Shown piece after piece: positions 9,123 through 16,251 of a stretch of 44,368 bases of DNA (position 1 is the first letter of the stretch; every line of letters begins with the position of its first letter). Origin of the DNA: Caldibacillus debilis DSM 16016 (GTDB taxonomy: Bacteria; Bacillota; Bacilli; Bacillales; Caldibacillaceae); the NCBI RefSeq assembly GCF_000383875.1, contig NZ_KB912889.1, positions 4,717 to 49,084 on the forward strand, given 5' to 3'. The notes under the pieces are model-generated. The model ran no database searches. It saw only the letters and a list, made by a program, of their open reading frames with translations, and had not been told where the DNA came from. The translations under genes were made by a program, and so were the position numbers.

Positions 9123-9761
9123 GTGAAACACCATTACCCGCTGATCTACCGGAAACTTTACGGCCACTACGGTCCGCAAAACTGGTGGCCGGCGGATACC
9201 CCCTTCGAGATGATGATCGGGGCCATCCTCGTGCAAAACACCAGCTGGCGCAACGTGGAAAAGGCGATCAATCGGTTGAAACCTTTCCTGGAACCGCGGA
9301 AGCTGGATGATTTGCCGGAGGAAAAAATCGCCGAACTCATCCGCCCGAGCGGGTATTACAACATAAAAGCCCGCCGGATCCGGTCCTTTTTATCCTGGTT
9401 TAAAACCTATGCGTACGATTTGGACCGGATAAAGGAACGGGAGAAAGCGGCCCTGCGCGAAGAGTTGTTGAACGTCAAGGGGATCGGGCCGGAAACGGCG
9501 GATGCGATCCTCGTCTACGCCTTCGAAAAACCGGTATTCATCGTGGACGCCTATGCCCGGCGGATTTTTCACCGGATCGGCTATGACATGCCGCAATCCT
9601 ACGACCGATTCCAGAGGCAAGTGGAGGCGCAATTTCCCCCGGACGCCAAAATCTTCAACGAATTTCACGCCCTTTTGGTGGAACACGGAAAAACTCGCTG
9701 CCGTACCGTTCCCCTCTGCGGCGGCTGCCCCCTGGCGGATATCTGTCAAAAAAGGAAGTAA
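9123..9761 (+). CDS. HhH-GPD DNA glycosylase, MagIII/endonuclease III-like
   Basis: A 212-residue helix-hairpin-helix glycosylase. The hairpin is NVKGIGPETADAIL (117-130), the catalytic Asp is D142 (IVDAYARR), and a 4Fe-4S site is formed by C193, C199, C202 and C208. In endonuclease III the hairpin carries the lyase lysine (GVGRKTA); here that position is E124, as I recall for the MagIII 3-methyladenine glycosylases. It is therefore probably a monofunctional alkyl-base glycosylase. The GTG start is chosen for GGAGG six bases upstream; the frame is open 35 codons further without a ribosome binding site. The first Cys spacing is five residues, where Nth has six. Confidence 0.85.
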   Translation: MKHHYPLIYRKLYGHYGPQNWWPADTPFEMMIGAILVQNTSWRNVEKAINRLKPFLEPRKLDDLPEEKIAELIRPSGYYNIKARRIRSFLSWFKTYAYDLDRIKEREKAALREELLNVKGIGPETADAILVYAFEKPVFIVDAYARRIFHRIGYDMPQSYDRFQRQVEAQFPPDAKIFNEFHALLVEHGKTRCRTVPLCGGCPLADICQKRK

Positions 9762-9806
9762 CCGGAAAACGAGAGGGAAGAGTCGGCGGATCAAAAAACA
9801 AATAAA

Positions 9807-9880
9807 AAAGTGAGTGATCACTTTCTTTTTTATTGATCTTTCCGATGAAAGGCCGTAAAATTAAAGTAAGTACTCACTTT
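9807..9880 (+). promoter_or_regulatory. ABC-transporter promoter flanked by two TetR-type operators
   Basis: Two 18-bp near-palindromes, AAAGTGAGTGATCACTTT (9807-9824) and AAAGTAAGTACTCACTTT (9863-9880), bracket a sigma-A promoter: TTGATC (9833-9838), 17 bp, TAAAAT (9856-9861). The second operator overlaps the -10 box and start site. The sites fit the TetR regulator encoded as the third gene of the operon, giving autoregulation. The operators are direct observation; the identity of the binding protein is inference. Confidence 0.8.
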
Positions 9881-9904
9881 TTTCCATTTCTAGGGGGGAT
9901 CTTG

Positions 9905-10627
9905 ATGAATGCCGCGGTTTCCGTGGAAAACATCAGCAAAACCTACGGCAAAAAGAAGGTTTTGGACCGGATCAGCCTGTCCATCGCAGAAGGGTGCATT
10001 TTCGGGTTCATCGGCCCTTCCGGGGCGGGAAAAACCACTTTGGTCAAAACGATCGCCGGGATGGAAAAACCCGACGGCGGCTCCGTTTCCGTCTTAAACG
10101 AAAAGATGCCCAGTCTCCGAATCCTGCAGCATATCGGCTACATGGCCCAATCCGATGCCCTGTATTTGAATTTGACCGGGAAGGAAAACCTGGATTTTTT
10201 CGCCGCCCTTTACCGGCTGAAAAAAGCGGAAAAATTGGAACGGATCGGCTACACGGCAAAGCTTGTCAACCTTACGGATGACCTGGACAAAAAGGTTTCC
10301 GCCTACTCCGGCGGAATGAAACGGAGACTGTCCCTGGCCATCGCGCTCATCCAGGATCCGAAAATCCTTATCCTGGATGAACCGACCGTCGGCATTGACC
10401 CGGAATTGCGCCTGCAAATCTGGGAAGAATTGTTCCGGTTAAAGAGAACGGAGAAAACGATCATCGTGACGACCCACGTGATGGATGAGGCGGAAAAATG
10501 CGATTTGATCGCCATGATCCGGAACGGAAAGATCATCGCGAGCGGGTCGCCGGATGAATTAAAGGCACGATTCCGCGCAAGAAACCTCGATGAAGTATTT
10601 TTGCACGCGGGAGGGGAAAAGGAATGA
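9905..10627 (+). CDS. ABC transporter ATP-binding protein (drug-export type)
   Basis: A 240-residue ABC ATPase with Walker A GPSGAGKTT (37-45), signature YSGGM (134-138), Walker B ILILDEP (154-160) and the switch histidine in VTTHVMDEA. It belongs to the CcmA/DrrA-like group that pairs with ABC-2 permeases and powers export of drugs or lipids. The ATG at 9905 follows an AGGGGGGAT ribosome binding site; the open frame further upstream runs through the promoter and is not coding. It overlaps the permease by four bases, and with the TetR gene it forms a three-gene operon. Confidence 0.92.
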   Translation: MNAAVSVENISKTYGKKKVLDRISLSIAEGCIFGFIGPSGAGKTTLVKTIAGMEKPDGGSVSVLNEKMPSLRILQHIGYMAQSDALYLNLTGKENLDFFAALYRLKKAEKLERIGYTAKLVNLTDDLDKKVSAYSGGMKRRLSLAIALIQDPKILILDEPTVGIDPELRLQIWEELFRLKRTEKTIIVTTHVMDEAEKCDLIAMIRNGKIIASGSPDELKARFRARNLDEVFLHAGGEKE

Positions 10628-11682
10628 GAGTCGCGGCGTTGATCAAGCGGATCGTTCTGGAAATGCTCCGGGACAAACGGACGTTGGCCCTGATGTTTAT
10701 CGCACCCTTATTGATTTTGACCCTGATGCATTTTTTGTTCAACGGGGAAAAGGCCGGCCTGAAGCTGGGGGTGGCCGGTGTCGATGAAGCGCTGACCGAT
10801 CGTTTGGACAAGGCGGGAATCGTCGTCAAGGAGTATGCCTCGGCCGACCGGGCGGAGGAAACCGTCGTCGATGACGACCTCGACGGGATGCTCATCGCGC
10901 AAGAAGGCGAATACCGGCTCGTCCTGCAAAACAGCGACCCGTTGTCTGCCGGATCGCTGAAAATGAAGGTGAACCAGACGATCGCCGCATTTCTCCAATC
11001 CCAGCAGATGAAAGGGCAAGCCTTCGGAAACATCCCGAAACTGCAGATCGACACGGATTATGTGTACGGCAGTAGCAAAAGCGAATTTTTTGATGTGCTC
11101 AGCCCGATTTTGGTCGGATTTTTCGTCTTCTTCTTCGTCTTTATCATCTCCGGTATCGGCCTGCTGAAGGAGCGGATGTCCGGCACTTTGTACAAACTGA
11201 TGTCGACGCCGGTCCGCCGATGGGAAATCGTCACGGCTTATCTCTGCGGCTACGGGATCTTCGCCCTGATCCAAACGGTGATCGTCATCCTGTATGCCTT
11301 GAACGTTCTCGATATCGTGCTCGCCGGCTCCTTCTGGCATGTCTTGCTCATCAACCTAATTTTGGCCCTTGTCGCCCTATCCTTGGGGACGCTGCTTTCG
11401 TCCTTTGCCGAATCGGAATTCCAAATGCTCCAATTCATTCCGGTCGTCATCGTTCCCCAGGTATTTTTCTCGGGGATTATCCCCTTCGACGGTATGGCCA
11501 AATGGGTGCAAACCTTGGCGAAATTCATGCCGCTCTATTACGGCGGTGACGCTTTAAAAGAAGTGATGTATAAAGGGAACGGATTGGGCGCGATCGGCAG
11601 CGACCTTATCGTCCTCATCCTGTTCGCCGCCTTCTTTATCGCCTTGAACCTGTTCTCCTTGAAAAAATACCGCGCGCTATAA
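10624..11682 (+). CDS. ABC-2 type permease
   Basis: A 352-residue membrane protein with the ABC-2 exporter layout. There is one N-terminal helix (about 19-38), an extracytoplasmic domain of about 140 residues (40-155), and then five or six hydrophobic segments, including FFVFFFVFIISGIGLL and the final ILFAAFFIALNLF. The conserved sequence LLKERMSGTLYKLMSTPVRRWEIV, typical of YhaP/YadH-like drug exporters, follows the second helix. It overlaps the ATPase gene (ATGA), so the two subunits are translationally coupled. The substrate is unknown; the TetR partner suggests a toxic compound or lipid-like ligand. Confidence 0.88.
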   Translation: MRVAALIKRIVLEMLRDKRTLALMFIAPLLILTLMHFLFNGEKAGLKLGVAGVDEALTDRLDKAGIVVKEYASADRAEETVVDDDLDGMLIAQEGEYRLVLQNSDPLSAGSLKMKVNQTIAAFLQSQQMKGQAFGNIPKLQIDTDYVYGSSKSEFFDVLSPILVGFFVFFFVFIISGIGLLKERMSGTLYKLMSTPVRRWEIVTAYLCGYGIFALIQTVIVILYALNVLDIVLAGSFWHVLLINLILALVALSLGTLLSSFAESEFQMLQFIPVVIVPQVFFSGIIPFDGMAKWVQTLAKFMPLYYGGDALKEVMYKGNGLGAIGSDLIVLILFAAFFIALNLFSLKKYRAL

Positions 11683-11708
11683 TACGGCAGGCATCGGCCG
11701 TTGTGAAA

Positions 11709-11842
11709 GAAACGGCCATTCCGGGCGCAGCCGCGCCTAGATGATGGCAGTTCCCCGCCTGTTCCCGACAAAGGAACGGCTGTTCCGTTCGGGCGCGGCA
11801 TGCGCCAAAAACACGGCAGTTCCCCGTCTGCCGTTGACGAAG
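11709..11842. repeat. Two-copy tandem repeat before the tetR gene
   Basis: A unit of 65-69 bp occurs twice in tandem (11709-11773, 11774-11842). Both copies share CGGC, TTCCG, GGGCGC, GCGCC and GGCAGTTCCCCG in the same order, ending GACAAAG and GACGAAG. The second copy runs straight into the AGGAGG ribosome binding site of tetR, so it forms most of the 5' leader of that cistron. Confidence 0.7.
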
Positions 11843-11853
11843 GAGGTGAAGCT

Positions 11854-12513
11854 ATGTCCAAGGACAATCTGTTGGAGGCCCTGATCGCCCGATTACAGAG
11901 CGATAAAAAACCGACGGACAAAAAGCAAAAAATCGCCGAAGCCGCCGTCCAATTATTCGCCGAAAAAGGCTACGCCAACACGTCGACCAGCGAAATCGCC
12001 AAGCGGGCCGGCGTGGCGGAAGGCACCATCTTTCGCCATTACGGCACAAAGGAAAATCTATTGCTTTCCATCCTGTTGCCCTTTCTGAAAGAATCCTTGC
12101 CGGGCATGGCGGAAAGCGTTTTTCGGGAAATTTCCAGCAAAGGGATGGATTCCTTCGATGATTTTTTCCGGGCCTTGTTGAAAAACCGTTACCAATTCTT
12201 TAAGGAAAACCGGGAAATTTTTCAGGTTTTTATAAAGGAATTATTGTACAACGAAGATTTCCGCAATGAAATCGTTCCTCATTTTACTGAAAACATCTTT
12301 CAGCGCATCCGGCAAACGATCGTTCATTTTCAGCAAAAGGGTGAGATCGTGGATCTGCCGAGTCTGCCCCTTGCAAGGACGCTATTTACCTTCGTTTTCA
12401 GTTTCTTCGTCTCCCGTTTCGTCCTAATGCCGGAAAACGCCTTTTTGGATGATGAGACGGAACTGGAAAATTTTGTGCAAATCGTTTTGCACGGCATTAA
12501 GAAAGGGAACTGA
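11854..12513 (+). CDS. TetR family transcriptional regulator
   Basis: A 219-residue TetR regulator. The N-terminal DNA-binding domain has the helix-turn-helix TSTSEIAKRAGVAEGTIFRHYG (about 43-64), followed by a helical ligand domain without recognisable specificity. The ATG at 11854 is fixed by AGGAGGTGAA directly upstream; the longer frame starts inside the tandem repeat. It is the third gene behind an ABC ATPase and permease and most likely represses that operon through the two operators at 9807-9880, releasing it when an exported compound binds. The arrangement resembles the yfiR/lnrLMN logic of B. subtilis, but I do not claim orthology. Confidence 0.9.
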   Translation: MSKDNLLEALIARLQSDKKPTDKKQKIAEAAVQLFAEKGYANTSTSEIAKRAGVAEGTIFRHYGTKENLLLSILLPFLKESLPGMAESVFREISSKGMDSFDDFFRALLKNRYQFFKENREIFQVFIKELLYNEDFRNEIVPHFTENIFQRIRQTIVHFQQKGEIVDLPSLPLARTLFTFVFSFFVSRFVLMPENAFLDDETELENFVQIVLHGIKKGN

Positions 12514-12842
12514 ACGGAAAGGAATGGGTTTCCGTTCTTCATGGAACCGGAGTGCCCGCATCCGGCATGGTGGGATCTGGATTAGGGCCGGGTTGCGCCT
12601 CATCCTATGGAAGAACCGGATAAATTCTTCCGCGGGCGGCGGGCCTCCCGGCCGGGGTGTACGGCGGCAAAACCGTTCGGTGGTTTTCCAATGCCACATG
12701 CGAGAAAATCCCGGCAGCCCGTGATATGCTTCCGCCTTTGCATCTCCATTTGCGGCCGTTCCTTTTTGGGGCGACAAGGAACACACACCCATTTACGGCG
12801 CAAAGGGCACCGCCCTTGACTTGCACTTTTCTGCGTCACAGC
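12514..12842. other. Intergenic region after tetR
   Basis: Non-coding by my reading: frames here lack ribosome binding sites and family resemblance. A terminator follows at 12843. Confidence 0.4.
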
Positions 12843-12877
12843 TGAAAAGCAGGGTATCCCCCTGCTTTTCATTTTTG
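12843..12877 (+). terminator. Rho-independent terminator
   Basis: A 12-bp perfect stem (12843-12854 with 12860-12871; CTGCTTTTC on the right arm), a 5-nt loop, then TTTTTGATT. It lies 330 bp after tetR and 150 bp before cstA. A-rich sequence on the left arm could also let it work on the other strand. Confidence 0.85.
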
Positions 12878-12939
12878 ATTATTTCTTCGACCATCAACAT
12901 ATTTTGTCAAAATTAGACAAATTCTCCGTTTATTTTTTC

Positions 12940-12968
12940 TTGTAAAAATATTGGGAATATGATATTTT
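12940..12968 (+). promoter_or_regulatory. Candidate cstA promoter
   Basis: TTGTAA (12940-12945), a 17-bp spacer, and TATTTT (12963-12968) sit in a strongly AT-rich stretch 57 bp before the cstA start. The -10 match is modest. Confidence 0.5.
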
Positions 12969-13024
12969 ATGTTTGTTAAACGCCATCCTTTTTATGAAAA
13001 AATGCCAAAGGAGGGAACAGCTTT

Positions 13025-13039
13025 TTGAAAGCGCTTAAA
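13025..13039 (+). promoter_or_regulatory. cre-like CcpA site on the cstA start codon
   Basis: TTGAAAGCGCTTAAA matches the catabolite-responsive element consensus WTGNAANCGNWNNCW at all but one position and includes the palindromic core AAAGCGCTT. It overlaps the TTG start codon, where bound CcpA would act as a roadblock. Catabolite repression of a carbon-starvation gene is biologically sensible; binding is inference. Confidence 0.55.
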
Positions 13040-15085
13040 TCCATCGTTATCTGGGGAATCATTTCCGCGCTTGGCGCCGTGAGTTTTGGGATTGTGGCTC
13101 TGAAAAGGGGCGAAACGATCAATTCGATCTGGCTCGTCACCGCCGCCCTTTGCATTTACGCGGTGGCCTACCGGTTCTACAGCAAGTATATCGCCAGGCG
13201 GATTTTTGAGCTGGACGACAACCGCAAGACCCCCGCGGAAGTCAATAATGACGGGAAAGACTTTGTGCCGACGAACCGGGTCGTTCTCTTCGGCCACCAT
13301 TTTGCCGCCATCGCCGGCGCGGGGCCCTTGGTCGGACCGGTGCTTGCCGCGCAGATGGGCTATTTGCCGGGAACGCTCTGGATCATCGTCGGGGTGGTTC
13401 TAGCCGGTGCGGTCCAAGATTTTATCATTTTATTCGCATCCATCCGCCGCAACGGAAAGTCGCTCGGGGAAATGATCAAGGAAGAAATGGGGAAATGGAC
13501 CGGAATCGTCTCGATGATCGGCATCTTGGGAATTATGATCATCCTGCTCGCGGTTCTCGCACTGGTCGTCGTCAAGGCGCTGGTCGGCAGCCCCTGGGGA
13601 TTGTTTACGGTGGCGTCCACGATACCGATCGCCATCATCATGGGCATCTACATGCGGTTTATCCGCCCGGGGCGCATCGGGGAAGCTTCATTGATCGGCA
13701 TCATTTTATTATTTTTAGCCCTTCTTTTCGGCCGGTACGTCGGCGAACATCCCCAGCTTTCGGAAATCTTCAGCCTGAGCGGGGAAACGATCGCCATCCT
13801 GATGATCATCTACGGCTTCGTGGCTTCCGTCCTGCCGGTTTGGCTCTTGCTCGCACCGCGGGATTATTTGAGCACCTTTTTAAAAATCGGTACGATCGCG
13901 GCGCTGGCCGTCGGGATCTTCATCGCCATGCCGGAATTGCACATGCCGGCCGTCACCAAATTCATCGACGGTACGGGCCCGGTCTTTTCGGGCAACCTGT
14001 TCCCGTTCCTGTTCATCACCATCGCCTGCGGCGCCGTATCCGGATTCCATTCCCTCATTTCTTCCGGGACAACGCCAAAAATGATCGAACGGGAATCCCA
14101 CGCGCGGCCCATCGGTTATGGGGCGATGCTCACCGAATCCTTCGTGGCGATTATGGCGATGGTGGCGGCTTGCGTCCTGACGCCCGGGATTTATTTTTCC
14201 ATCAACAGCCCGCCGGCAGCCATCGGCGCCGATCCGGAAACGGCGGCCGCGACCATCTCTTCCTGGGGCTTTAGCATTACCCCCGAGATGATCACCGACG
14301 TGGCCGACAAAATCGAAGAAGAAACGATCCTGTCCCGGACGGGCGGAGCGCCTTCCTTTGCGATCGGGATGGCCCAAATCTTTTCCGATGTCATCGGCGG
14401 TCCCGGCTTTATGGCCTTCTGGTACCACTTTGCCATCCTGTTCGAAGCCCTGTTCATCCTGACGACGGTCGACGCCGGAACCAGGGTGGGCCGCTTCATG
14501 ATCCAAGAAATCATCGGGACGTTCTACAAGCCCTTTGCCAATACGGAAGCGTGGATCCCCAATGTGATCGCAACTGCCCTCTGCGTATCCTTCTGGGGCT
14601 ATTTCCTCTACCAGGGCGTCATCGATCCGTTGGGGGGCATCAACACGCTGTGGCCGCTGTTCGGCATCTCGAACCAGATGCTGGCGGGAATCGCCCTATT
14701 GTTCGGCACGACCATCCTGTTTAAGATGGGCAAGAAAAAGTACACGTGGGTGACCTTGCTGCCGACGGCGTGGCTCCTCCTCGTCACGCTGACGGCCGGC
14801 TTGCAAAAAATCTTCCATTCCAATCCGGCCATCGGCTTCATGTCCCACGCCGCCAAGTTTAAAGAGGCTTACAATAACGGGGAAGTATTGGCGCCGGCGA
14901 AATCCATGGCGGAAATGCGGCAAGTGATCTTCAACGATTATGTGGACGCCGCCCTGTGCGCCATCTTCATCCTCGTGGTCGTCATCGTGTTTTTCTCCGC
15001 CCTCCGATTGTGGCTGAATGTCATGAGGGATAAGGAAGTCACCCTGTTTGAAGCGGAATATGTCCCGCGGAATGTCAACACTTGA
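13025..15085 (+). CDS. cstA: Carbon starvation protein CstA (peptide/pyruvate transporter)
   Basis: A 686-residue polytopic inner-membrane protein of the CstA family with about 16-18 hydrophobic segments. Family hallmarks are VPTNRVVLFGHHFAAIAGAG (about 81-100) and ISSGTTPKMIERESHARPIGYG in the middle. CstA proteins take up peptides and/or pyruvate when carbon is limiting. The TTG start is chosen because AAGGAGGG lies nine bases upstream and no ATG is nearby. The next gene is its usual small partner. A cre-like element on the start codon suggests repression by CcpA during growth on preferred sugars. Confidence 0.95.
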   Translation: MKALKSIVIWGIISALGAVSFGIVALKRGETINSIWLVTAALCIYAVAYRFYSKYIARRIFELDDNRKTPAEVNNDGKDFVPTNRVVLFGHHFAAIAGAGPLVGPVLAAQMGYLPGTLWIIVGVVLAGAVQDFIILFASIRRNGKSLGEMIKEEMGKWTGIVSMIGILGIMIILLAVLALVVVKALVGSPWGLFTVASTIPIAIIMGIYMRFIRPGRIGEASLIGIILLFLALLFGRYVGEHPQLSEIFSLSGETIAILMIIYGFVASVLPVWLLLAPRDYLSTFLKIGTIAALAVGIFIAMPELHMPAVTKFIDGTGPVFSGNLFPFLFITIACGAVSGFHSLISSGTTPKMIERESHARPIGYGAMLTESFVAIMAMVAACVLTPGIYFSINSPPAAIGADPETAAATISSWGFSITPEMITDVADKIEEETILSRTGGAPSFAIGMAQIFSDVIGGPGFMAFWYHFAILFEALFILTTVDAGTRVGRFMIQEIIGTFYKPFANTEAWIPNVIATALCVSFWGYFLYQGVIDPLGGINTLWPLFGISNQMLAGIALLFGTTILFKMGKKKYTWVTLLPTAWLLLVTLTAGLQKIFHSNPAIGFMSHAAKFKEAYNNGEVLAPAKSMAEMRQVIFNDYVDAALCAIFILVVVIVFFSALRLWLNVMRDKEVTLFEAEYVPRNVNT

Positions 15086-15116
15086 ACGAAATGAAAGGAA
15101 AACAGGAGGGACCGTC

Positions 15117-15320
15117 ATGCGGGCATGGTTAAAAAATGCCTGGAGCTACCGGAAACAGTTCATCAGTTTGCTCGTCGGCGTGCCTTGCTATGAGACCTAT
15201 GTGGAACATATGAAGGAAAAACATCCCGGAGAACCGATCAAATCGAGGAAAGAGTTTTTCTGCGAATTTCTCGAGGAACGGTACAACGCCAAAGGCGGAA
15301 AAATTTCCCGTTGCTGCTGA
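15117..15320 (+). CDS. YbdD/YjiX family small protein
   Basis: A 67-residue protein of the YbdD/YjiX (DUF466) family, regularly encoded directly after CstA-type transporters. Visible family features are the N-terminal aromatic-basic stretch (AWSYRKQF), the central VGVPCYETYVEHM and the HPGEP motif. The start ATG at 15117 is preceded by AGGAGGG; the frame extends further upstream but would overlap cstA. It lies 31 bp after cstA and is presumably co-transcribed, ending at the terminator at 15471. Its biochemical role is not established; it probably assists the transporter. Confidence 0.9.
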   Translation: MRAWLKNAWSYRKQFISLLVGVPCYETYVEHMKEKHPGEPIKSRKEFFCEFLEERYNAKGGKISRCC

Positions 15321-15470
15321 GGAAAAGCCGGGGCATATGGGGCGGCGGGAATCCCGGTTTTCGGACGCAGGAAGGACGAAGCGGGAGCTCTTTCCGGAGC
15401 CGGCTGCCTTCCCCCTCCGCAAGCAAAAGCATCCTTCGCCCCCGCCGGCCCGGTGCAAAAGGCATCGTTT

Positions 15471-15508
15471 AGGGCATCCCGATAATCTCCGGGATGCCCT
15501 TTCCTTTT
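15471..15508 (+). terminator. Rho-independent terminator of the cstA operon
   Basis: An 11-bp perfect stem (AGGGCATCCCG at 15471-15481, CGGGATGCCCT at 15490-15500), 8-nt loop, then TTCCTTTT. It lies 150 bp after the YbdD/YjiX gene. Confidence 0.85.
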
Positions 15509-15645
15509 GGCCAATGTTCATGCTTGCAGGGAACCGCTTTTCCCACGATTTACGGATGGCCGGCACGTTATTCGGCGATAAGATTTGCCATACGCGCACC
15601 TTTCCCGCTGTCTTTCGAGCTTATTGGGTCATCGCCGTTCCTTGG

Positions 15646-15742
15646 AAATACCGGTGAACAGAATCGGACGCTTTCAGATCAAACGTTCAACCGGTTCGTC
15701 GATAGGGACAAAATACCGGTGAATAAAATCGAACGCCTTCAG
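15646..15742. repeat. Imperfect 32-bp direct repeat, period 65 bp
   Basis: Copies at 15646-15677 and 15711-15742 match at 28 of 32 positions (both begin AAATACCGGTGAA). They lie in a non-coding stretch between the cstA terminator and jetD in which I find no gene. Confidence 0.75.
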
Positions 15743-15998
15743 CATACCGGACCTTTTGCGTATCGGCCCGCCTGTCGGGGGCTTAGAGGAAAAATACCCA
15801 TCTCCGGGTAAAGTCCAAATCGTTGTAAAATTTTCGCGTCCCGTTTGCCGGGTTCAAGTCTCGGCAATAAGGACCGTTTCGCGCCTGCTTCTTTTTACAC
15901 AACTCCTCGGCCTTCTTCCATTTTCGGAAGATGGTTCCGTCCGCCGGCGGCCGTCGGCATGCGGAAAATGGGTTCCGTCATTCCGGACGGCCTCTTCG

Positions 15999-16096
15999 TC
16001 CGGGGCTTGCAAATCGCCATTCAGCAGGCCTCATCGTCTGCCATACACAAAACCGCCCCCCTCATCCGGGGCTTGCAATCCGCCATACAGCCGGCC
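15999..16096. repeat. Imperfect 32-bp direct repeat, period 66 bp
   Basis: Copies at 15999-16030 and 16065-16096 match at 28 of 32 positions (both begin TCCGGGGCTTGCAA). This is the second pair in the same non-coding region with nearly the same period. Confidence 0.75.
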
Positions 16097-16160
16097 CTTT
16101 CATCCGTATCCGTTCTTCACAATTGATACGGTTCAACGGTTCTATCCTTCTTGACATAAC

Positions 16161-16251
16161 CTTCATCCGCTTCCGTTTTTCGAATCCTGACGGATCATTG
16201 GTTTCATGATTCTTGGCGAGTCTCTTCATCCGTTTTCGTTTTTCAAATCCT
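16161..16251. repeat. Imperfect 28-bp repeat including the jetD 3' end
   Basis: Copies at 16161-16188 and 16224-16251 (CTTCATCCG, then CGTTTTTC, then AATCCT) match at 25 of 28 positions, 63 bp apart. The right copy contains the last codons and stop region of jetD; the left copy lies downstream of the gene, so the gene's tail appears to have been duplicated outwards. Confidence 0.75.

Noticed and set aside
15847-15865. tRNA T-arm-like stem-loop (5-bp stem, loop TTCAAGT), possibly a tRNA end or attachment site
   Set aside because: No matching acceptor, D or anticodon arm upstream, no CCA, and no second copy elsewhere in the window.
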